Assembly (NCBI GenBank): GCA_963727635.1 | Contig: CAVSHP010000028.1 | Span: 1-64,000 of the forward strand | Length of the DNA stretch: 64,000 nt | Direction of reading: 5' to 3' | Source of the DNA: SZUA-36 sp963727635 | GTDB taxonomy: Bacteria; Pseudomonadota; Gammaproteobacteria; Xanthomonadales; SZUA-36 | Position numbers and translations under genes: made by a program | In this document: positions 38,811 to 49,300 of the stretch, piece after piece | Layout of the letters: every line of letters begins with the position of its first letter | Numbering within the stretch: the stretch's first letter is position 1 | The notes under the pieces: model-generated | Database searches by the model: none | What the model was told of the DNA's origin: nothing | What the model saw: only the letters and a program-made list of their open reading frames with translations

Positions 38811-40214
38811 TTATTTGTGCTTGCCTTTGATAATTTTAATTTCGTCTTCCGTGAGGTCCGGTAACGTTTGGGTGTCCGTGATTCCCAGGGCTTTGCGTTG
38901 GGCGAGACGCCAGCGTTCGAGCCGGTCGGCGACCTCCGCCTCGTAGCCCTGGCTGGAGGGCGTATAGAAATAGGTGCCGAGGACTTCTTTGGGCAGGTAC
39001 TGCTGTGGTGCGTAGTGATCCGGCGCAGCGTGAGGGTACACATAGCCGTCGCCATGGCCAAGCGCTTTGCCGTCGCGGCTGGCATCCTGCAAATGTTGGG
39101 GGACCTGCACCTTGCCTTCGTCTTCGATTTTTTGGAAAGCCTTGAAATAGTGCGTGGCCGTATTGGATTTTGGCGCCGTGGACAGGTAAAGCGTCGCGTG
39201 TACGAGCGGGTATACGCCTTCGGGGAGGCCGACGTAATCAAACGCCTGGGCTGCCGCATTGGCGACGACCATTCCCATGGGGTCGGCCATCCCGATGTCT
39301 TCACCTGCAAGGATCAGCAGCCTGCGCACGATAAACCGGGCGTCCTCCCCGGCGTAGAGCATTTTTGCAAGCCAGTAGAGTGCGGCGTCGGGGTCTGAGC
39401 CGCGCACCGATTTAATGAAAGCGGAGATCGTGTCGTAGTGGGCGTCGCCGTCTTTGTCGTACAGCACGGCACGGCGCTGGATCGACTCTTGTGCGACCTC
39501 CAGCGTGATGTGGATGATCCCGTCCGTACCCGGTGGAGTGGACTCGACCGCGAGCTCGATGGCGTTGAGGACGTTGCGTGCGTCCCCCCCGGCGACGCGG
39601 ATCAGGTGGGCGTACGCGTCCTCTTCAATCCGGATCCCGCGGGTTCCATACCCTCTTTCGGGGTCAGCGACCGCCCGGTCGATCAGATCCCGCACGTTTT
39701 CATCCCCAAGCGGCTTGAGCTGGAAAATCCGGGAACGCGAGACGAGGGCGCCGATGACCTCAAAGTAGGGGTTTTCGGTCGTTGCGCCGATCAGCGTGAA
39801 GGTGCCGTTTTCGACATGGGGCAGGAGTGCGTCCTGCTGGGCTTTGTTCCAGCGATGGACCTCATCGACGAAGAGGATGGTTTTTTTCTGCTGGAATTTG
39901 CGGCGTTCCTGGGCCTGTTTGATGGCTTCCCTGAGCGCGGCCACACCTGAGAGTACAGCCGAGATCGTTTCAAAGTGTGACGCGGTGCTGTGTGCGATGA
40001 TCTGGGCGAGGGTGGTTTTCCCGGTCCCGGGCGGCCCCCAGAGGAGGATCGATGCGAACAGGCGGTCGGACTCGATGGCACGCCGGAGCAGGCGACCCTC
40101 ACCGATGATGTGATCCTGGCCGACGTATTCATCGAGCGTGCGCGGGCGCATCCGGGCCGCAAGCGGGGCCTCGGCGTCGAGTTGTTGTTTCATCGCGTGG
40201 TCGAAAAGATCCAT
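38811..40214 (-). CDS. rarA: replication-associated recombination protein A
   Basis: The 467-residue AAA+ ATPase is related to clamp-loader subunits and acts at stalled replication forks. Walker A GPPGTGKTTLAQ lies near residue 60, Walker B reads ILFVDEVHRW, sensor 1 is LIGATTENPYFEV, and the RarA-specific C-terminal region contains RGSDPDAALYWLAKML and EDIGMADP. Length is normal. It is close to the amidohydrolase upstream on the same strand (46-base gap) but has no functional link to it. The convergent gap 38733-38810 has no clear terminator. Confidence 0.96.
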   Translation of the reverse strand: MDLFDHAMKQQLDAEAPLAARMRPRTLDEYVGQDHIIGEGRLLRRAIESDRLFASILLWGPPGTGKTTLAQIIAHSTASHFETISAVLSGVAALREAIKQAQERRKFQQKKTILFVDEVHRWNKAQQDALLPHVENGTFTLIGATTENPYFEVIGALVSRSRIFQLKPLGDENVRDLIDRAVADPERGYGTRGIRIEEDAYAHLIRVAGGDARNVLNAIELAVESTPPGTDGIIHITLEVAQESIQRRAVLYDKDGDAHYDTISAFIKSVRGSDPDAALYWLAKMLYAGEDARFIVRRLLILAGEDIGMADPMGMVVANAAAQAFDYVGLPEGVYPLVHATLYLSTAPKSNTATHYFKAFQKIEDEGKVQVPQHLQDASRDGKALGHGDGYVYPHAAPDHYAPQQYLPKEVLGTYFYTPSSQGYEAEVADRLERWRLAQRKALGITDTQTLPDLTEDEIKIIKGKHK

Positions 40215-40260
40215 GTGGCAATCCGGTTGATGAGGTTCGTCAAATGGGCAGCCTCTTTTG

Positions 40261-41577
40261 CTATTGCGCTCCGGCCGCGGTCGGTTCGCCGTTCATGCGG
40301 TAAATGACACCGCCTTTCATCACAAAACGGATATTTTCGAACTCACCCGGGTCTTGCAAGGGATCCCCGCTGGTTGCAACCAGGTCGGCGTATCTCCCCG
40401 GTTGCACGGATCCGACCCTGTCGGTAGCGCCAAGCAATTCGGCGGCATTGCGGGTTGCGGCAAACACCGCATCCATTGGACTCATTCCGCCGGCTATCAA
40501 AAGCCCGAACTCCATCGCATGATCGCCTTCACCAAGATCCGTTCCGTAAGCGATCTTCACACCCGAGGCCAGCGCCAGCGGCAGATTCTGTTTCGGCAGC
40601 AAATCGTTTTCCAGTTCCTTTTGTGCCGTGCCGGGGGTGAGCAATTCCGGATGATCACGGGCAACGGCATAGAAAACGTCATATACGCTCAAGGTTGGAA
40701 CCAGGTAGGTACCCTGCGCTTTCATCAGGGCGAAGGTCTCTTTGCTGGCAAACGAGCCGTGTTCAATGGAATCGACACCCGCGCGCACGGCGTTTTCGAT
40801 CACCGCAGCAGGATAGCTGTGGGCGGCGACTTTCATACCCATCGCGTGCGCCGTTTCCACCACCGTGCGGATTTCATCGTTGGTCATCAATTGCTGCCGC
40901 GGATTGGTTCCGGTGGATGCGATACCGCCCGAGGGGACAATCTTGATCAGGTCGGCGCCGCGGCGCCTGTGTTCGCGCACCCGCAAACGGGCCTCGTCCG
41001 GTGAATCGACAATGCCGTTTTCCCAACTGGCATCGGACAGGGCCGGGTCCATACCTGTCGCCGGATCGCCATGCCCTGCTGTCGGTCCCAGCACTTCGAG
41101 CGAAACCCACAGCCGCGAGCCGGCGATTTTGCCCGCGTTGATGGCATCCCTGACCGCGACCGTATCTTCACCGCCACCCACATCACGGGCGCTGGTAAAG
41201 CCCTGCTGCAGCATTTGCCGCACGAACAGGGCGCCGTCGAACGCACGATCGATGTCGGAATGCGTCACGCTATACTCGGTGGCGTTGGTCCTGCTCGGCA
41301 GTTGCGCGGCAATATGCACGTGACTGTCGATGAATCCGGGCATCACCGTGGCGCCGGACAGGTCGATGATTTCAGTATCGATAGGCGTCCTGAAGCCCTT
41401 CTCGACGGCGATGATCCGGTCATCACGCACATAAACCGACATTTCAGTTTGTGCTTTCGAAGAAATCCCATCGATCAATTTGCCGGCATGAATCACAATA
41501 TCGGCGGCCGCGGCAGTGCCAGCCATCAGGCAAAGAAAAAGTACGAGGGCAAGTCTTCGTTGGTGCTTATGTATCAT
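40261..41577 (-). CDS. secreted amidohydrolase (imidazolonepropionase-like, copy 1)
   Basis: The 438-residue protein has a signal peptide (LALVLFLCLMAGTAAA) and the metal-dependent amidohydrolase barrel: PGFIDSHVHIAAQL (HxH), a central Lys near HRRRGADLIKIVPSGG, AAHSYP, SIEHGSF and YGTDLGEGDHAMEF (Asp). Proteins of this secreted subgroup cut Xaa-Pro or Xaa-Arg dipeptides or other amides. A second member lies at 58617-59855. No operon partner is certain. Confidence 0.9.
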   Translation of the reverse strand: MIHKHQRRLALVLFLCLMAGTAAAADIVIHAGKLIDGISSKAQTEMSVYVRDDRIIAVEKGFRTPIDTEIIDLSGATVMPGFIDSHVHIAAQLPSRTNATEYSVTHSDIDRAFDGALFVRQMLQQGFTSARDVGGGEDTVAVRDAINAGKIAGSRLWVSLEVLGPTAGHGDPATGMDPALSDASWENGIVDSPDEARLRVREHRRRGADLIKIVPSGGIASTGTNPRQQLMTNDEIRTVVETAHAMGMKVAAHSYPAAVIENAVRAGVDSIEHGSFASKETFALMKAQGTYLVPTLSVYDVFYAVARDHPELLTPGTAQKELENDLLPKQNLPLALASGVKIAYGTDLGEGDHAMEFGLLIAGGMSPMDAVFAATRNAAELLGATDRVGSVQPGRYADLVATSGDPLQDPGEFENIRFVMKGGVIYRMNGEPTAAGAQ

Positions 41578-41738
41578 GGTGATGCTGTTCCTGGATTGGC
41601 TGATCGGATCGACTTACCAGAGTATAGGCGAAGGACGGGCTCATTAATCCAGGGAAAATTGCCATAGCGGGCGCTTGTGTCGGACAAAACCCCGGGAAAT
41701 CACCATAGATTTTGAGATCCGACAGAAAAGAAGACCGC

Positions 41739-42461
41739 TCAGCCGGAAAACCCATCAACAACGGTGCCCCATGCCTTTAATCTCGCCAGGCTCATTAATG
41801 AGTCATTTTTGCCAAGCATGAAGTCATGCAGGTGTTTTGCCACGGCAGGGTAATAATCTGCGCCAAAACGGCTCTTTATTTCTGTCGAGAACCGGGAATT
41901 GAGGAATTTGAAGGGGCTCGTGATCAGCTCTTCGGTAACCGCCTGTTCATCCTCATGCAAATACACTGCGGTTGAACGGGACATCGCGTGCCTGGCGTTT
42001 TCGATCTTTTCTGCATAATCATTTGGCTCTTGACACAAAACCACGCTGACCCTCTCTTTACCCGGCGGCAGCCAGACGCGGTTGAAGATGCCGTTAAAAG
42101 GCTCCCTGAACCGATGCTCCTTTGTGTGTAAAGAAGGGCTGACATCAATCAGCCCGAATTTTGCGTGCACCAGCCAGCTGTGTCCGCTTTTGTAATGACT
42201 TTCCTGGCCGATGCTGAATGCGGCATTGCCGGCAACCGGTCCCTGCACAAACATGCACTTGCCATTGGCTATGTTTGGATAGCTATCACCACTCTTCAGC
42301 ATCAATGCCATTACCAGCGCGTGTTCCCGGCTATTCCAACCCGCATCAAATTCACCGTCACTGCCGGTAAAACCATTGGAATAAAGCAGGTGATTGATTT
42401 CTTTCTTGAACGCAGACGTACCCATCATGCGCGACTTATCAATCTTTTCGGTGGTGCCCAT
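41739..42461 (-). CDS. hypothetical protein, possible papain/transglutaminase-like fold
   Basis: I do not recognise this 240-residue protein. It has no signal peptide or membrane helix. The middle reads NGKCMFVQGPVAGNAAFSIG, then KSGHSWLVHAKFGLIDVSPS; the HxW and I-D-V spacing looks like the His and Asp of transglutaminase-like enzymes, but a matching nucleophilic Cys is only possible, not clear. The C-terminus is helical. The gene lies 26 bases after the yecH-like gene on the same strand, so the two may be co-transcribed. Confidence 0.55.
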   Translation of the reverse strand: MGTTEKIDKSRMMGTSAFKKEINHLLYSNGFTGSDGEFDAGWNSREHALVMALMLKSGDSYPNIANGKCMFVQGPVAGNAAFSIGQESHYKSGHSWLVHAKFGLIDVSPSLHTKEHRFREPFNGIFNRVWLPPGKERVSVVLCQEPNDYAEKIENARHAMSRSTAVYLHEDEQAVTEELITSPFKFLNSRFSTEIKSRFGADYYPAVAKHLHDFMLGKNDSLMSLARLKAWGTVVDGFSG

Positions 42462-42487
42462 TTCGCTCCTTTCGATAGCCGGTATTC

Positions 42488-42754
42488 TCAGTGGTTGCAG
42501 ATTTTGTCTTGCGCGGTATTGAAGCCATCAGCGCGCGCCACAAATTTGCCCCGGCTTTCCAGAAAATCGACCACTGCGTTTACGCCCATGCCAGCTTCCG
42601 AACAGGAATGGAACTTTGCATCTGCGCCGAAGCGCTCAGTGATGGCCCGGGTAAGTGAGTCACGGCTGAAATCAGTATCCAGCTCAAGCATCATACGCAT
42701 TACTTCGTGGGCGTGTATTTCCATCAATTCGGTCTCCGAAGGGGTTGCATTCAT
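42488..42754 (-). CDS. YecH family metal-binding protein (DUF2492)
   Basis: The 88-residue protein matches the YecH group: HAHEVMRMMLE at the N-terminus, the core RAITERFGADAKFHSCSEAGM with His and Cys, and a C-terminus FNTAQDKICNH. The conserved His/Cys pattern suggests binding of a metal ion, and the role is not established. It is cytoplasmic and of normal length. Possible operon with the hypothetical gene downstream. Confidence 0.85.
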   Translation of the reverse strand: MNATPSETELMEIHAHEVMRMMLELDTDFSRDSLTRAITERFGADAKFHSCSEAGMGVNAVVDFLESRGKFVARADGFNTAQDKICNH

Positions 42755-42834
42755 TAAAGCAGCTTGATCGTGCCCTGTAATTGAGGGAAGTCAATCGAAG
42801 CAGGTTATGCGGTCGGTTCGGGATGATATTGTGT

Positions 42835-43377
42835 TTACTCTTTGAAAAAATCACCAAAATAGTCGTCAAGCCCCATCTCTTTCGAAACACTGCCGTCCAG
42901 CAGCTTAACTAAAAAAGAGCGACGTCTGTACTGATCTTCTTTAAACGCCTTAAGCGTCAGTTCTTCCGGTGTGAGAACTCTGCTTTTTAACGGCTTTTGC
43001 TGAGCAGCTTTTGGCAAAACGCCAGGTACCGCGCCATCTGCAACGTCGGGCTCAACTTTGGGCAAATCTGAAAACTCTTTGTCATCAAACCAAAAAATCT
43101 GGCAGGTGCGGCACACATCGATCAATACTGCCCCTGCCTGTCCTTCCGCCTCGACCACGCTGAGTGGTTTTTTGCAGCCAGGACACGGCCGGCCCTTTTT
43201 AATCTCACCCGAGGAAAGTTTTTGCCAGATCTTCTTAAACGTTTCTGTTTTCAGCCCCTTGCGGACGACGGGCAAGGAAATTGCGAAGCCGCCACAGGAC
43301 GCGCATTTCCACAGACGGATGCCGTCAACTTTTTGCGCCTGGAGTGAGACATTACAAGCGGGGCACAAAAAATCCAT
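42835..43377 (-). CDS. zinc-ribbon protein (zf-TFIIB-like)
   Basis: From ATG 43377 the protein has 180 residues. Two paired Cys motifs open it, MDFLCPACN and LWKCASCGG. A second set, PCPGCKKPLSVVE and DVCRTCQIFWFDDKE, is the zf-TFIIB type ribbon with its CxxCxxxWFD ending. The C-terminal 70 residues are polar and end in a DDYFGDFF segment. A longer frame to 43431 has no better start. It lies 31 bases after the EF-hand gene. Proteins of this sort often accompany rhomboid proteases or regulators; no function can be given. Confidence 0.75.
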   Translation of the reverse strand: MDFLCPACNVSLQAQKVDGIRLWKCASCGGFAISLPVVRKGLKTETFKKIWQKLSSGEIKKGRPCPGCKKPLSVVEAEGQAGAVLIDVCRTCQIFWFDDKEFSDLPKVEPDVADGAVPGVLPKAAQQKPLKSRVLTPEELTLKAFKEDQYRRRSFLVKLLDGSVSKEMGLDDYFGDFFKE

Positions 43378-43408
43378 TTGCAGAGATGAAAAAGAAAGGG
43401 CCGGAGCG

Positions 43409-43627
43409 CTACAAGGCAAGGTCGAGGACAAGTTCGATCAACTCGTCCCTGGATATCACGTTGTCGTGATTCGCATCGTACTGCTTGAAAATATCGCTGC
43501 TGAAATTCATACCCTGCTGATTCAGCAGGCTCTTGGCAAGGGCAATGAACTCGCCTCTGGAAATGACACCGTCATTATTGACGTCAAAGACATCAAATAA
43601 CTCGCCAACCATCTGTTCAGTATCCAT
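43409..43627 (-). CDS. small EF-hand calcium-binding protein
   Basis: From ATG 43627 the protein has 72 residues with two canonical EF-hand loops, DVNNDGVISRGEF and DANHDNVISRDEL, each with Asp at positions 1, 3 and 5 or equivalent and Glu at 12. A longer frame to 43705 adds 26 residues with no signal peptide. It is probably cytoplasmic and may sense or buffer calcium. It forms a likely operon with the zinc-ribbon gene. Confidence 0.75.
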   Translation of the reverse strand: MDTEQMVGELFDVFDVNNDGVISRGEFIALAKSLLNQQGMNFSSDIFKQYDANHDNVISRDELIELVLDLAL

Positions 43628-43833
43628 GGTGTGAAGTGTATCCAAAAAGAACCCTTCACTGCCAGTGTGTGAGCTATCAATAATTATCAGCCCGGGCCTG
43701 AACACCCGATGATGACCGATAACTCAGACATCCCCTGGCTGCTCAAGTGAGCAGCATTGTAAAAAATTGGTTATGCTGAATTTGACAGACGGGTCCATCA
43801 AGTTGGGCTCGCAGCCGAGGAGTTGTGAATAAC

Positions 43834-45868
43834 ATGAAATCCATTATGGCATTGCCCCTGATAATGACCCTTGCATGCCTGGCATGTTCTCCAGGGACCC
43901 CCGAGCAGGAGGCGAGCAGAGCGCAAGCCCGAGGGTGATGGTTGGCTTGCGGAAGCCGTGTCCGCCCCGGCTTTTATAACCGCCTGTGACAACACACCCG
44001 GCTGCACACCACCTGGCGACAGCGGTGCCAGGGACACTGAAATGATCTGGCGCCTGGCTGTCACCAGGGCGTCCGACGGGGTTTTGAGTATTGGTCCGCC
44101 GGACCGTGTCGCGGTTATTGCCGGTACGGGTATTCCGCTGAGTCCGCCGGGGGCCGAACTGGCGCTGGTCGGCCTCGACGCCAGTGGCAAGCTCGTCGCG
44201 GCTGGTGGCTTGCGTTTTGCCACGGAACTGCGCATCGAGTTCGAGGGCGGTGATGAGACCAAAACCATCTCGCTGGAAGACCAGGCAGTGGATACGGTCG
44301 GATACCTGCCTGCGCTGTCCGGACTGATCCGGGTCGAGGTTCGCGACAGTTCCGGCCAAACCCTGGCCAAGCGCGACCTGCCAGACGTTTCTGCTGCCGG
44401 TTTCGGCAGGAACCCACTGCGCTGGTTGGGTATCGAAGCAGCATATGCCGTAACCCGGCCATTCGTGGACCTGCCGCCCTATTGCGCACACATCATCGTT
44501 CTGCAGGGTGAGTTCGAACGCGACCTGGGTGAGGGCATGGAATTCTCAACGGCAAATTCACCCGTGCTGCGTCTGCGTGAGTGGCTGGGCGCGGACGATA
44601 CCATCCATTTGGTGAGACCCGGCCCATACCAGATGGCCGCAACCCAGGCGGCCCTGGCTCGCTTGACGCCTCTACTGTGCCAAAGCGTTAGCCGTATTGC
44701 GTTCGGCCTGGTGCCCGAATCGCGGGTGCCGGGTACGGTGGGGGGCGCAGTCGCTTCCGCCTCGGCCGGCGACCTGATCGTCGTCAACGTTGCCGGCCTG
44801 GTGAGCGAGACCGCACTCGAACAACAGTTAAACCGGCGCCTGATGCTGCAAAGCACGATCACCCACGAGGCAGGACATGCTGCCGAGACGCTGTTGACCT
44901 TCGAGAGCTCTAACCCTTCCAACTACCAGGGAGCCTGGACAGTCGCGGCTCACGAGCTTGCAAGCGAAACGGTTGACAACGTTCGGCTCGAGGTCGGGAT
45001 GCCGACTGAATGGCAGCGCTTGCACCAATCCTTCCAGCAACAAGGCTGGGCGGCGGCATATGGCAGCTTTCCCCTGGGCACGGAAGAGAATCCGGCCGCC
45101 TGGCGGCCGGATGATGTGCTCAAAGGAGGGTTCATATCCCAGTATTCCTCAAGTAACTGGGCCGAAGATATCGCTGATCACGTGAAGTGGCCGTACATGT
45201 CAAAGCCGGTGCGCACGGCGTATGCCGAAAATGACGTCTCGGATGATCTTCGCGAAGACTTCGGCTGCATGGTGATGCGTGAGTACAGCAAACCCAACCT
45301 GCCCGCCGAATACGCTGCGGTTTACACCAAGTTGCACTTCCTCCAGGACCTCGGCCTGGTCTGGCCGGAGGACGTCCGCGATTGCACCGGTGAATCTGTT
45401 GGATTGCATATCGAAAACCGCGGGTTTCACATATGGCAGAACGGCACACTCAAGCGGAGCTTTGCCAATGGCCTGGCGGCACACCTGGGTACAGGGCCCG
45501 GAGGCGCCAAGGTGTTCAGCCTGGAAGCTGCGGGCGAAGCCGAGTTCGGGCAAAAAAGCTATCCGGCCCAAATTACGCTGAGACTGGGGCTGGGCAAGGC
45601 ATTCGATGATCTGGACCGCGTCTCCTGGCCACGCGGCGTATACCCGCTCAGCCTTGCCGGGAACAACAATTTCCAGCTACGTCTCGACGGCGCCGCCGCT
45701 GGAAACTTTGATGCAATGGATGGTTTCGTCCTGGTCGCCGAGGCCTCCGGCAAACGCATCGCAGGTTCGGTGGTGCTGCAAAGGGTGATGCGCCTGCAGG
45801 CCCCTATCCCCGTACCGGAACGCTACGATCCACCGTTGGTTGTACGCTTCATGATCGATAAGAATTAG
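43834..45868 (+). CDS. lipoprotein with HEAGH zinc motif, frame-broken at the start
   Basis: ATG 43834 (AGGAG upstream) opens a lipoprotein signal, MALPLIMTLACLACSPGTP with lipobox LACLAC, but this frame stops at about 43939. The main frame, open from 43871 to 45868, carries the rest. One base too many near the C5 run at 43898-43902 would explain it. The body of about 660 residues has THEAGHAAETLL near residue 345, a short HExxH zinc motif, with AAHELASETVDN downstream as a possible third ligand site. No family is recognised. It may be a surface metallopeptidase. Confidence 0.65.
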
Positions 45869-45944
45869 GTACCCGATTTTTTTACCGTGTGTCAAAAAAA
45901 GTAAAACTGGCGATGTTGCCAAATTTGAAAGGAACTTCTACCCC

Positions 45945-46132
45945 ATTGCTGTCCCACTTAAGCCAGATCGCCATGCTCAAGTAGAGGCTCCGTTTCAGAT
46001 TAATGGATCTCACCAAGATTGGACATTGATGCTTAATCTGCGTGGGCGCCAAAGGGTATGGGTTCATGGCCGTGTCCTGGTAATAACCACCCACCCCAGC
46101 TTCCCCCCAAACAGATTAAGTGGGACAGCAAT
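45945..46132. mobile_element. MITE-like element with 17-base terminal inverted repeats
   Basis: ATTGCTGTCCCACTTAA (45945-45961) and TTAAGTGGGACAGCAAT (46116-46132) are exact inverse copies enclosing 188 bases. The right 62 bases recur at 17295-17356. No transposase is inside. The left flank (CTACCCC) and right flank (GTTTTGT) show no obvious target duplication. A non-autonomous element or an internally deleted insertion sequence fits best. Confidence 0.7.
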
Positions 46133-46332
46133 GTTTTGTCCCCCCTATTTCGCAAAAAATACAAGCTTACGAATACATTGCGACCTGCGATTTTCTGCAA
46201 TATCGTTTTCCTGATACCTATACTCAACACTGCTGTGTGACTATACTAAAAATGTTGAAGCGTGCGCCACAGCACGCACAACGAGAACTAAATCATTGAT
46301 ATAAAGCCATTTTCGGCGGACTCTGCGACGGT

Positions 46333-46361
46333 CAAAACGACCGCTCGTTTTGGTATTTTTT
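46333..46361 (+). terminator. terminator-like hairpin in leader of large lipoprotein gene
   Basis: CAAAACGA (46333-46340) pairs perfectly with TCGTTTTG (46345-46352) around a CCGC loop and is followed by GTATTTTTT. It lies 22 bases before the ATG at 46384, so it either ends upstream transcription or works as an attenuator. Confidence 0.55.
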
Positions 46362-46383
46362 CTTCAAAATTAAGGGGAATAAC

Positions 46384-49300
46384 ATGTACAAGATAAAAAG
46401 GATGTTATCGATAGCGCTCTTGACTGCGCTAATCAGCGCCTGCGCGGGCACGCCTCCACAGGATGTGAACAGCAAATACAGCGGCATAGACATGAACGCC
46501 CTGCGCGGCATCCAGGCGCCAACGCCACCGAGCGGCTCAAATGGCGGTTCAGCGGGTCTTGAAGCGGCCGAATCGCTCACCTACGTAGCCGATGGTCCTT
46601 ATCCGATCAACCTCGCAGACGTACCCGCCGGGGTTTATGACCCCAATAACCAACTGGACAACAAACGCGGTGGCGGTCGCATCGAAAGCCAGATTTCCGA
46701 TGAAATTGCCGACCTGTTACGACAGGAAGCCTTGTTGATGCCGGAACAGGCCGGGCTCGATCGACTCCGGTCGAACGGTCCTGGACAATTGGGCCCCGTC
46801 GCGGGCGCCAGCTTTGATAGCCTCGACTACACCGACTGTTGCGGTGGCGGTGGCAATGTTCCACCCGATTCCGAACTGGCAGTCGGCCCCAACCACATCA
46901 TCGCCGTGGTCAACGCTGCCTTCGAAATTTATGACAAGAGCGGCAGCCTTCTTGCCGGGCCCATCACGTTCTCCAGCTTCTTTAACGGAACAGCGGGATG
47001 CGACGGCGGGGTGTTTGACCCCAACGTGATCTACGACGAAGAAAATGACCGTTTCATTTTGGGCATCGATGGCAATGGCACTTCTTATTGTGTTGCAGCG
47101 ACCACCGGATCCGACCCCACCGGTAGCTGGAACCGGAACGGTTTCGCCACCGATATCAACGGCAACTTTTTTGACTATCCGCACGCTGGTGTAGGCCAGG
47201 ACGCCATTTACCTGGGCGCCAATATGTTTTCCGGCAACTCCTTTGCCGAAGGGCGGGTCTGGGCAATCGACAAAGTCGCCCTTTATGCGGGCTCACCCGT
47301 GACGGTTAAGACCAAAAGCACCGGCCAGGCTGGCACACCCCAGCCAATGAATCTGCATGGCTTTGCACAGGGTACCTGGCCCACCAGCGGGCCGCACTAC
47401 ATCCTCACGGATAGTCCATTATTTGACGGCAACAATTTTGGCGTCTGGTCCTGGAATGCGCCGTTTGGCGCCAACACGCTTACCAACCAGGGCCTGGTTA
47501 ACCTGGCCGCCGCGAGCGGCTTTACGGCGGGCTTCCCCGTGGAAGTACCCCAATTGGGCTCCACCGGCAAACTGCAGGCCAACGACTGGCGTGTACAGGA
47601 CGCGGAATACCGCAATGGTTATATCTGGATGTCGCACACGCTGGCCTGTAACCCCGGCGGCGGCACGGTGGACTGTGTCCGCTGGGCGCAGATCAACCCG
47701 GCCGGACCCAGTGTCGTCAATGCCGGCGTGCTGGGCAGCAGCGGTGAATACCGTACCTTTCCGGATGTCGCTGCCAACGACTGCAATGACATGGCCATCG
47801 GTTACACCAAGACTTCAGCCAGCACTTATCCCAGTGTTTACGTCAGTGGCCGGGAAAGCGGTGATGCGCCGGGCACCCTTCAAGCCGAGTCGCTGGTCAA
47901 AGCGGGCGAGGTATTCTACACGGCGTTTGATGGCTCTCCCTATCGCTGGGGTGACTATAGCGGCATGACCATCGACCCGGACGGCCAGACCTTCTGGTAC
48001 CTGGGTGAGTACAGCAAAAACACCGGGGCGGGCACCCGCTGGGGTAACTACATCGCTTCATTCAGCTTTCCCGCCTGCGACACGCCCCAGCCTCCCGGTG
48101 CTGCAAGCAGTCCAAACCCGGCCAATGGCGCCAGCGGTGTCGATACCGAAGCCAATCTGAACTGGTCAGCCGGTTCGGGCGCCACCAGTCACGATGTCTA
48201 CTTTGGCACCAACCCTTCGCCGGCGCTGGTGGGCAACCAGGCCACAACCACCTACGACCCGGGGACCCTGTCGTATTCGACCACTTATTACTGGCAGATC
48301 GACGAGGTCAACGATAACGGCACGACCACCGGGGATGTGTGGAGTTTCACCACCGCCGCCGCACCGGTGCAACCGGATCCGGCTATCAACCCGAGCCCCG
48401 CGAATGGCTCGACTGGTGTCAATGTCAACGACAACCTGTCCTGGACTGCGGGTTCCAACGCAATCTCACACGATGTCTACTTTGGCACCTCGTCCAATCC
48501 GCCATTCCAGGGCAACCAGGCAGGCACAACGTTCAACCTCGGAACAATGGCCAACTCGACCACCTATTACTGGCGCGTCGACGAAGTGAACGGGCCGTTG
48601 ACCACAACCGGAACAACCTGGAGTTTCACCACGGCCGCCACGCCCAAGTTCCTGGTTGACTCGGTAAGCGTTGCGACCGTTGCGACCAATGGCAAGAACC
48701 GGAACCTGGGCCGTGCCACCATCACGGTTGTGGAATCGGGCGCGGGCGGCGCAGGTGTATCCGGCGTTGCCATCAGCGGCAGCTTCAGCGGCAGCTGGTC
48801 CGGCAGCCTCAGCGGCACCACCAACAGCAGTGGTGTACTGGTGCTCGAAACCCCCGCGGTGAAGAACGGCAACAACTTTAATTTCTGTGTGAATACCGCC
48901 AGCAAGTCCGGCTGGGAATTTGACCTGGCAGGCAGCGCTGCCTTCCTGTGTAATCCCCCGCCTGGGCCGACCGGTTCAATCACCGGCGTGGTCAATGACG
49001 CCGTTAGTGGCAACCCGATCGCGAACGCCGCGGTCAGCACCAACAGCGGTCAAAATACCAGTACGGCAGGCAACGGCAGCTATACTTTGTCCAACGTGCC
49101 GACCGGCAGCGTCACGGTTTCGGCCAGTGCCAGCGGCTACAACCCGGACTCGCGTTCGACCACCGTTACCGAAGGTGGCAGCAGCACCGAGAACTTCGCG
49201 CTGACACCGGTTCCGGTCGGAGGCGGTACGGGTACGCTCAAGGGCACAGTCACCAGTTCCAGCGGGGCCAGGCTCCGGGGTGTAACGGTGCGGGTGGATA

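Larger units (their letters stand above)
45869..46383. other. 515-base intergenic region
   Basis: It contains the MITE-like element (45945-46132), a -10-like TATACT at 46242-46247, and a terminator-like hairpin at 46333-46361 before the large lipoprotein gene. I see no protein gene; a 70-codon minus-strand frame inside the element has no recognised homologue. Confidence 0.4.
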
